From Meghimatium bilineatum (lineage: Eukaryota > Mollusca > Gastropoda > Stylommatophora > Philomycidae): a DNA stretch of 64,000 nt. The notes under the pieces are model-generated. The model had not been told where the DNA came from, ran no database searches, and saw nothing but the letters and a program-made list of their open reading frames with translations. Positions 46,101-55,100 of this stretch are shown piece by piece (position 1 is the stretch's first letter; every line of letters starts with the position of its first letter). The DNA is taken from the NCBI GenBank assembly GCA_034231615.1, contig CM067322.1:99023087-99087086 (forward strand), written 5' to 3'. A program made the position numbers and the translations under genes.

Positions 46101-49100
46101 CTGCCGAAGATCAACCAGATATACCAATCACCTACCATCAGAAAAAACAGATGATCAAGTCAATAAGAAAGCCACAAACACCAACACAAGATGACTATCA
46201 CATTATGAACAGATCAGAACAAGTTATAATTCTACGTCTCAGAACAGGACACAACCGACTCCGCAGTCACATGTATACAAAGTTCAAGATTGGCAACACG
46301 GCCATGTGTACATGTGGACAGGCAGCACAGAGTGCCAAACATATACTTCAAGAGTGTTCTGAGCATGAAGCGCTGAGGCAGACATATTGGCCAGAGGAAA
46401 CAACACTGGAATCAAAACTCTATGGGACACTGTATGAACTACAAAAGACAGTGAGTTTTATTAAGGAGACAGAATTGCAGATATAGACATGTTTCAAGTG
46501 AACGAAAGAAGAAGAAGTCACAACATATTTACGGCTCTGCAAATGTAGCATATGTCGGGCCTTTGGAAAACATAATATTGCGACAAAACGTGTCTTCGTT
46601 CTGTGGACTTGTGTAAATCTAGTATCATCATTGACCTACAACAAGAGAAATCTAGTATCATCATTGACCTACAACAAGAGAAATCTAGTATCATCATTGA
46701 CCTGCTGTAAGAGAAATCTAGTATCATCATTGACCTGCTGTAAGAGAAAGCTAGTATCATCATTGACCTGCTGTAAGAGAAAGCTAGTATCATCATTGAC
46801 CTGCTGTAAGAGAAATCTAGTATCATCATTGACCTGCTGTAAGAGAAAGCTAGTATCATCATTGACCTGCTGTAAGAGAAAGCTAGTATCATCATTGACC
46901 TGCTGTAAGAGAAATCTAGTATCATCATTGACCTGCTGTAAGAGAAAGCTAGTATCATCATTGACCTGCTGTAAGAGAAAGCTAGTATCATCATTGACCT
47001 GCTGTAAGAGAAAGCTAGTATCATCATTGACCTGCTGTAAGAGAAAGCTAGTATCATCATTGACCTGCTGTAAGAGAAAGCTAGTATCATCATTGACCTA
47101 CAACAAGAGAAATCTAGTATCATCATTGACCTACAACAAGAGAAAGCTAGTATCATCATTGACCTGCTGTAAGAGAAAGCTAGTATCATCATTGACCTGC
47201 TGTAAGAGAAAGCTAGTATCATCATTGACCTGCTGTAAGAGAAAGCTAGTATCATCATTGACCTACAACAAGAGAAAGCTAGTATCATCATTGACCTACA
47301 ACAAGAGAAAGCTAGTATCATCATTGACCTACAACAAGAGAAATCTAGTATCATCATTGACCTACAACAAGAGAAATCTAGTATCATCATTGACCTACAA
47401 CAAGAGAAATATAGTATCATCAATGACCTACAACAAGAGAAATCTAGTATCATCATTGACCTACAACAAGAGAAATCTAGTATCATCATTGACCTACAAC
47501 AAGAGAAATCTAGTATCATCATTGACCTACAACAAGAGAAATCTAGTATCATCATTGACCTACAACAAGAGAAATATAGTATCATCAATGACCTACAACA
47601 AGAGAAATCTAGTATCATCATTGACCTACAACAAGAGAAATCTAGTATCATCATTGACCTACAACAAGAGAAATCTAGTATCATCATTGACCTACAACAA
47701 GAGAAAGCTAGTATCATCATTGACCTGCTGTAAGAGAAAGCTAGTATCATCATTGACCTGCTGTAAGAGAAAGCTAGTATCATCATTGACCTGCTGTAAG
47801 AGAAAGCTAGTATCATCATTGACCTGCTGTAAGAGAAAGCTAGTATCATCATTGACCTGCTGTAAGAGAAAGCTAGTATCATCATTGACCTGCTGTAAGA
47901 GAAAGCTAGATGGAGTTTGTCAACAGATGATCAAATGCTCTCTGAATTTATCAGTCATTTCTTCCGAACACAGCACACCGACAGCTGAGGGGGGAGGGGG
48001 GTGGAGTCTACATGGTATAAAATAAAGTATGTGCGACACTCTCTATCTCTGTGTCCCTTCTCTTCCCCCCCCCCCCACACCTCCAGTCATAATTTAAAAA
48101 TGACACACAAGAAAGCTGTTCTGTTGTATGCACTTTCTGGAGGATTGAAGTAACGATTTTTTGATTTTCCTGGAAATAAAGGAATTTAAGATTCCAAATA
48201 ACAATGTCCTACGACTCTTTCCCTCACTCAATCTCTCTTTATATCTCTCTATCTCTCTTTATATCTCTCTATCTCTCTTTATATCTCTTTCTCTCTTTAT
48301 ATCACTCTATCTGTCTTTATAGCACTGTATATCTCACTCTATCACTGACTCTGTCTCTCTCTATCTCCCCCTTTCTCTCTCTCTCTATCTATCTCTCTAT
48401 CTCCCCCACACACACACAGTGAAGGCAGGGAAGGAATTTCTTCAAGTTCCAAAAAAGAAGACAATACAAACAAAATTTCCAAAAACCGAACTCCGAAAAT
48501 AAGATTTCCAGAACCGAACTCACAAACATTCAAAGGCGTTTCCACGCATCTCCTTGTGGCTTTGGCACAGACAACTACAGATATATTGTGACCTGCCAAC
48601 TGCGTCATTCATCTGGGCTGTTCCGACGTACCCGCGCATTGAATTGTATTAATCTCATTTTGTATATACTTCTTGTCGATACAAATTGGCGATCATTGTA
48701 TGTATGCTTACAGACTTAGATTTCACATTGTATGTATGCTTACAGACTTAGATTTCACATTGTATGTATGCTTACAGACTTAGATTTCACATTGTATGTA
48801 TGCTTACAGACTTAGATTTCACATTGTATGTATGCTTACAGACCTAGATTTCACATTTTATATATGCTTACAGACTTAGATTTCACATTGTATATATGCG
48901 TATAGACTTAGATTTCACATTGTATGTATGCTTACAGACTTAGATTTCACATTGTATGTATGCTTACAGACTTAGATTTCACATTGTGTGTTTGTGAGGC
49001 TTACATGCTTAGATTTCACATTGTATGTATGCTTACAGACTTAGATTTCACATTGTATGTATGCTTACAGACTTAGATTTCACATTGTATGTATGCTTAC

Positions 49101-52100
49101 AGACTTAGATTTCACATTGTATGTATGCTTACAGACTTAGATTTCACATTGTATGTATGCTTACAGACTTAGATTTCACATTTTATATATGCTTACAGAC
49201 TTAGATTTCACATTGTATATATGCTTACAGACTTAGATTTCACATTGTATGTATGCTTACAGACTTAGATTTCACATTATATGTATGCTTACAGGCTTAG
49301 ATTTCACATTGTATGTATGTTTACAGACTTAGATTTCACATTGTATGTATGCTTACAGGCTTAGATTTCACATTGTATGTATGTTTACAGACTTAGATTT
49401 CACATTGTATGTATGCTTACAGACTTAGATTTCACATTTTATATATGCTTACAGGCTTAGATTTGACATTGTATGTATGCTTACAGACTTAGATTTCACA
49501 TTGTATGTATGCTTACAGGCTTAGATTTCACAATGTATGTATGCTTACAGACTTAGATTTCACATTGTATGTATGCTTACAGACTTAGATTTCACATTGT
49601 ATGTATGCTTACAGACTTAGATTTCACATTTTATGTATGCTTACAGACTTAGATTTCACATTGTATGTTTGTGAGGCTTACATGCTTAGATTTCACATTG
49701 TATGTATGCTTACAGACTTAGATTTCACATTGTATGTATGCTTACAGACTTAGATTTCACATTGTATGTATGCTTACAGACTTAGATTTCACATTGTATG
49801 TATGCTTACAGACTTAGATTTCACATTGTATGTATGCTTACAGACTTAGATTTCACATTTTATATATGCTTACAGACTTAGATTTCACATTGTATATATG
49901 CTTACAGACTTAGATTTCACATTGTATGTATGCTTACAGACTTAGATTTCACATTATATGTATGCTTACAGGCTTAGATTTCACATTGTATGTATGTTTA
50001 CAGACTTAGATTTCACATTGTATGTATGCTTACAGGCTTAGATTTCACATTGTATGTATGTTTACAGACTTAGATTTCACATTGTATGTATGCTTACAGA
50101 CTTAGATTTCACATTTTATGTATGCTTACAGGCTTAGATTTGACATTGTATGTATGCTTACAGACTTAGATTTCACATTGTATGTATGCTTACAGGCTTA
50201 GATTTCACAATGTATGTATGCTTACAGACTTAGATTTCACATTGTATGTATGCTTACAGACTTAGATTTCACATTGTATGTATGCTTACAGACTTAGATT
50301 TCACATTTTATGTATGCTTACAGACTTAGATTTCACATTGTATGTATGCTTACAGACTTAGATTCCATCACTACTTCAATGTCTTGTATTTTATAGCAAA
50401 CAGATAGCATGACAATTTGTAGATACTTCTTTTCGATATCCATTGGACCGTACGGATAATGGCTACCATGGCAGTAGTCTTTTAGTAAGTTCTTGCTAGA
50501 GTATTTAGTAAGACTTTACAAAAGTCTTAATTTTTATTTAAAAAATACGGTCATTCGCTCATGTACGTAATTCCTTACTTCTCTTGAAAACAATTGATGA
50601 CTGTCTTGCAAATATTCGGTGGATGTTCTCGCTAAGCTGCGCTACCGTGCGCTGGCAAACATATATACCTTGGCGCAGAGTTTAGGCTTGGCTCACAAGA
50701 CTTACGTATGAAAATATGTGCAAATGTTCTTATAATAAAATAATAGAACTGGTTTAAATAGAACATGCTGTAGCAGATTAACTTTTTTAGCAAAGAATAG
50801 CACCACTGTTTACCTTCCATGTGTATCGTAAGAGGTGACTAGGAAGATTGTTGAGTGGCGTTGGCTGTCCCATCCGTATAGACTAACACCCAAAAAATGC
50901 TTAAGTTGAATGTGTCATATCGAACGAAAGTCGTAGATATCACAGCAAAGCCGCATTCCGTTCTTTGAACTACATCCTGTTAACTTATAGAAGTTTGAGA
51001 TCAAACGCAGAAGAAGGCTGCAGTCTAGCAGAGTGCACTACCAAAGCAAGAGACAGGATATTGAATGTCCATTGTAGACGACCTTCGCTGAAGAGTCGAC
51101 ACATGATGATGATTGATTTTATTATTGAATATGTCGAACAATTTTCCATCATATTGCATTCTGAATTATTTTTGTGTGTTTCTTCTTGCAGCCAGGTAGA
51201 GTAGCCAACCTCGTGGAAATGAAAGGGGTAAGCATAATTTCCCTTTTTAATTAGTTCTTACACTCTTGCAGATTGATGTAGTTTTTACACTCGTATAGAT
51301 TGATATAGTTCTTAACACTCTTGCAGATTGATGTAATTTTTACCCTCCTACAGATTGATGTAGTTCTTAACACTCTTGCAGATTGATGTAATTTTTACCC
51401 TCCTACAGATTGATGTAGTTCTTAACACTCTTGCAGATTGATGTAATTTTTACCCTCCTACAGATTGATGTAGTTCTTAACACTCTTGCAGATTTATGTA
51501 GTTGTTACACTCTTGCAGATCGATGTAGTTCTTAACACTCTTGCAGATTGATGTAGTATTTACCCTCCTACAGATTGATGTAGTTCTTAACACTCCTACA
51601 GATTGATGTAGTTCTTACACTCCTACAGATTGATGTAGTTCTTACACTCCTACAGATTGATGTAGTTCTTACACTCCTACAGATTGATGTAGTTTTTACA
51701 CTCGTATGGATTGATGTGTTACTTACACTCTTGCAGATTGATGTAGTTTTTACACTCCTAGAGATTGATATAGTTTGTATACTCGTATCGATTGATGTAG
51801 TTCTTACACTCCTGCAGATTGATGTAATTTTTACACTCCTACAGATTGATGTAGTTCCTAGAACGAAATGAGCTATTTCATTCATAGTTTACAGCTGAAC
51901 TGTAACATCTGCATCTTTTGGTCTGACAAATCCAACTGCGCAGGTTTTGGGACACTTTGACCTTCTGTGATATGGGACAGCCGAACTCCACTCTTCCAAA
52001 AGCTCTTTTATATATATATAATAAGCCATTTTTTAAAAAGGAAATTCCCTCCTGCCCTTATCAAAGTCGCGTCTATATCTCTCGACCCCACTCATATCCT

Positions 52101-55100
52101 CCGAAGCTACGCTTCTGCACAACGACTTGCGCCAAGGAAACCTACTTCATAAAACGTTCCCTCATATCAGCAAGGGGCGATAACCGCCCTTGCACTATCA
52201 TGTCAGCAACTCGTGCCGCCAAATCAGGTCAGACGTTACAGACTTGTTTATTTTTGTTGTTTGTAACGCAGAAGTAACCGCTTTCTCGCGATATCTGAAA
52301 CTCAGACTACAAACAATGACAATACAAATATACATTTGTTAATTATTCAGTTTCCAAAGCTAATGCAGATTCCCGCTGATAATTTCGAAATGTGTTGATT
52401 GTTTTTTGTTGACAGTTCTAGAATTTCCAAGTCCTTGTTACACAAAGACCAGTGACATTGCATTAACATTTTCATTTGAAATATTTACCTTCACTTCTCG
52501 TGTTAAATAATTTATTCATTCGTGTTGGGGAAACTGCTTAGTGTCAGATTGCCACATACCCTCATTGATAACCTAATGATTGGACGAGGTTCGATTTTTC
52601 ATGTTAACTGGCAGAAAAAATGTTGACCTCCAATAACTTATAGTTCGTTCGTTCAGACATATGTATCATATTTTATTAGAAGAAGCAGGCGACATGCGTG
52701 ATACTGACCCCATCATCCCTTTATAGCGCATTCTTTTGTAACAATTGTCCCACTTTAACGACACTTTTCGCAATTCCAATTATATTTATTATGTATTATT
52801 CGTACTGTATATAGCACATTTCGGTTATTACATACATATTTAACGGCAAGATACAGAGGAAGACTGAGAAGAAGATGGATTGAAGGAGTTACCAACATTC
52901 CGAGACGGCACAATATTACTGTATATCAAGCGACCAAACTTGTATGATATAACCCGAAAATCAATAGGCATTCAATTCTGGAAACACAGCAAATGCAAAG
53001 ACAATAGATAGATAAACATAGATATGTCTTCGATCTGAACCAAGTTGTTATAATGGAATTTGGCTGAATCAGTACAAAATAATAAATAAAACTATAAACC
53101 TTTCAGGGTCGAAGAGTGCCACACTAGAGATCAGTGGCGTATTGCTACCACACTGGAGAATCAGTGGCGTATTGCTACCACACTAGAGATCAGTGACGTA
53201 TTGCTACCACACTGGAGATCAGTGACGTATTGCTACCACACTGGAGATCAGTGACGTATTGCTACCACACTAGAGACACCCTTGCCGTATTTCTACCACA
53301 CTAGAGACACCCGAGCCGTAGTGCTGTCACACTGGAAACGTCAGGGCCGTAGTGCTGCCATACTGGAAACGTCAGGGCCGTAGTGATGTCACACTGGAAA
53401 CGTCAGGGCCGTAGTGCTGTCACACTGGAAACGTCAGGGCCGTAATGATGTCACACTGGAGACACCAGCACAAAAAAGCACACCAAACACCTCCATCTTC
53501 AACCATTCGTTAAAGTGTAGAAAAACAATAGCCAGACCGACCATTTCCTTGATGTTATCAATCCAGGATTTTCTATGTTCAATCTTTTCCTTCTACCCTC
53601 CATTGTTCCTTGACAATAATATTAAAAAGTGAGACGTGCCTCGTTGCATATCCAAACCTCAGTACAGGACGCCTCGTTTGAAAAACTCCATCCTGTGCAC
53701 GTCGTAGCGACTGCTATGTGAAAGCGACCTTTATTTCCACTGTCTAGTAACAAACCTGCACTCGGTAACAAGAGATCTTGTAGTCACGACATTGGTTAAG
53801 CCTCGTTCAACATCTTGATCATTTCTGTATTTTGACCGATTTACAACAGTTCCTTTGTATTCAACTTATAGAGGTTTTACTGTATTAGAAATGAAGAAGC
53901 CCATGAAATGCACGGTCCAGAAAGGGGACAAAAGATGAGCAAAGCTGATTACCTTCCATATATGACGTAAGAGGGGAGTCGGTGATTTTGGGGTGGAGTT
54001 GGGCGTCTCATCCCATATAAAGTGACGACGAAGTCATACTGATGTCTGATGGGGTGCAGAGACGTTGAAGCGAGCACCTGTGCTCGCTTCGCTCGCCAGG
54101 ACCAGGACTCATACTGGTCAAGACCTTGCTACGCCTCCCCGCGGAGCACCCTGGGCAACAGAGAAATCTGGCCAAGGTAGCAAGGATCGGACGATCTCCA
54201 GCTGAAGGGGGAACCTGCTGTGGACTTGGAAACTTCCAAGAGAGGAAAGACTCTTCTTATCCGCAGTACGTCCCGAGATTGTAGACAAGCTTCAGCAAAA
54301 CTTTCGACAGCCTTTTACAAGGCTCAAGAACTTTTCGTCAGTTCCCTGTCAGCACCCAGCGTCGCGATATAACCAAAAAGTCCTTCTTAGGACTAGGTTG
54401 AAAGTGACGTGACTAGGCATCCCGAGATGGCCTAGTCGAATCCACTACTTAACAAACAAACAAACTGATGTCTGATGAGTCCGACCGAATGTGCATATAT
54501 TGCAGTAACGCTGTAACCCATGACACAGCGAATTACATTATCCGGATTATATCCTGCTAATCTGCAGGAGCTTGAGAACAAATACAGAAGACGAAATAGA
54601 GAAATACTGAATGAAATAAAATTTTAACAGTTGTATATTTAAAACCACATACTTTACTTAAAAATAAAACTATGTTCAATAGATAAAAGGCACTGCACAC
54701 TTGACAGCCCATTGTGTGTATAGATATCCGTTACATTTAGTTTTTAATTTTTTTTTATTTTTCCTAACCATTTTCAAATTTATTCTTCACAGGGCCAGGC
54801 ATGGGGGGTGGCATACGAGATCAGTGGAAGAGAAGAAGTGACCCACGTCCTGCAAGCTCTATATGCTAGAGAGACTGCATCTGGAGGATACGTTACCAGG
54901 GTTACAACCTTCTACCCCAGGGAAGAGAACAAGGTCAAACATGCGGTGCCATTACATACAACCAGTAAACAGGTTAATAACGTAATCGATTCCACGATTT
55001 CAGAGTTTAGTATCAACCCTGAGCATCTCAGAGAATTTCATAGTTTCAAGTCTAGTTTACAGAAACAAAACTCTAGCAGTGAAATGGATGATATATTCAA

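Noticed and set aside
46518..48025. 455- and 464-codon open frames on opposite strands
   Set aside because: Both are translations of the 33-bp SINE-derived minisatellite; an 11-residue perfect periodicity on both strands is an array artefact.
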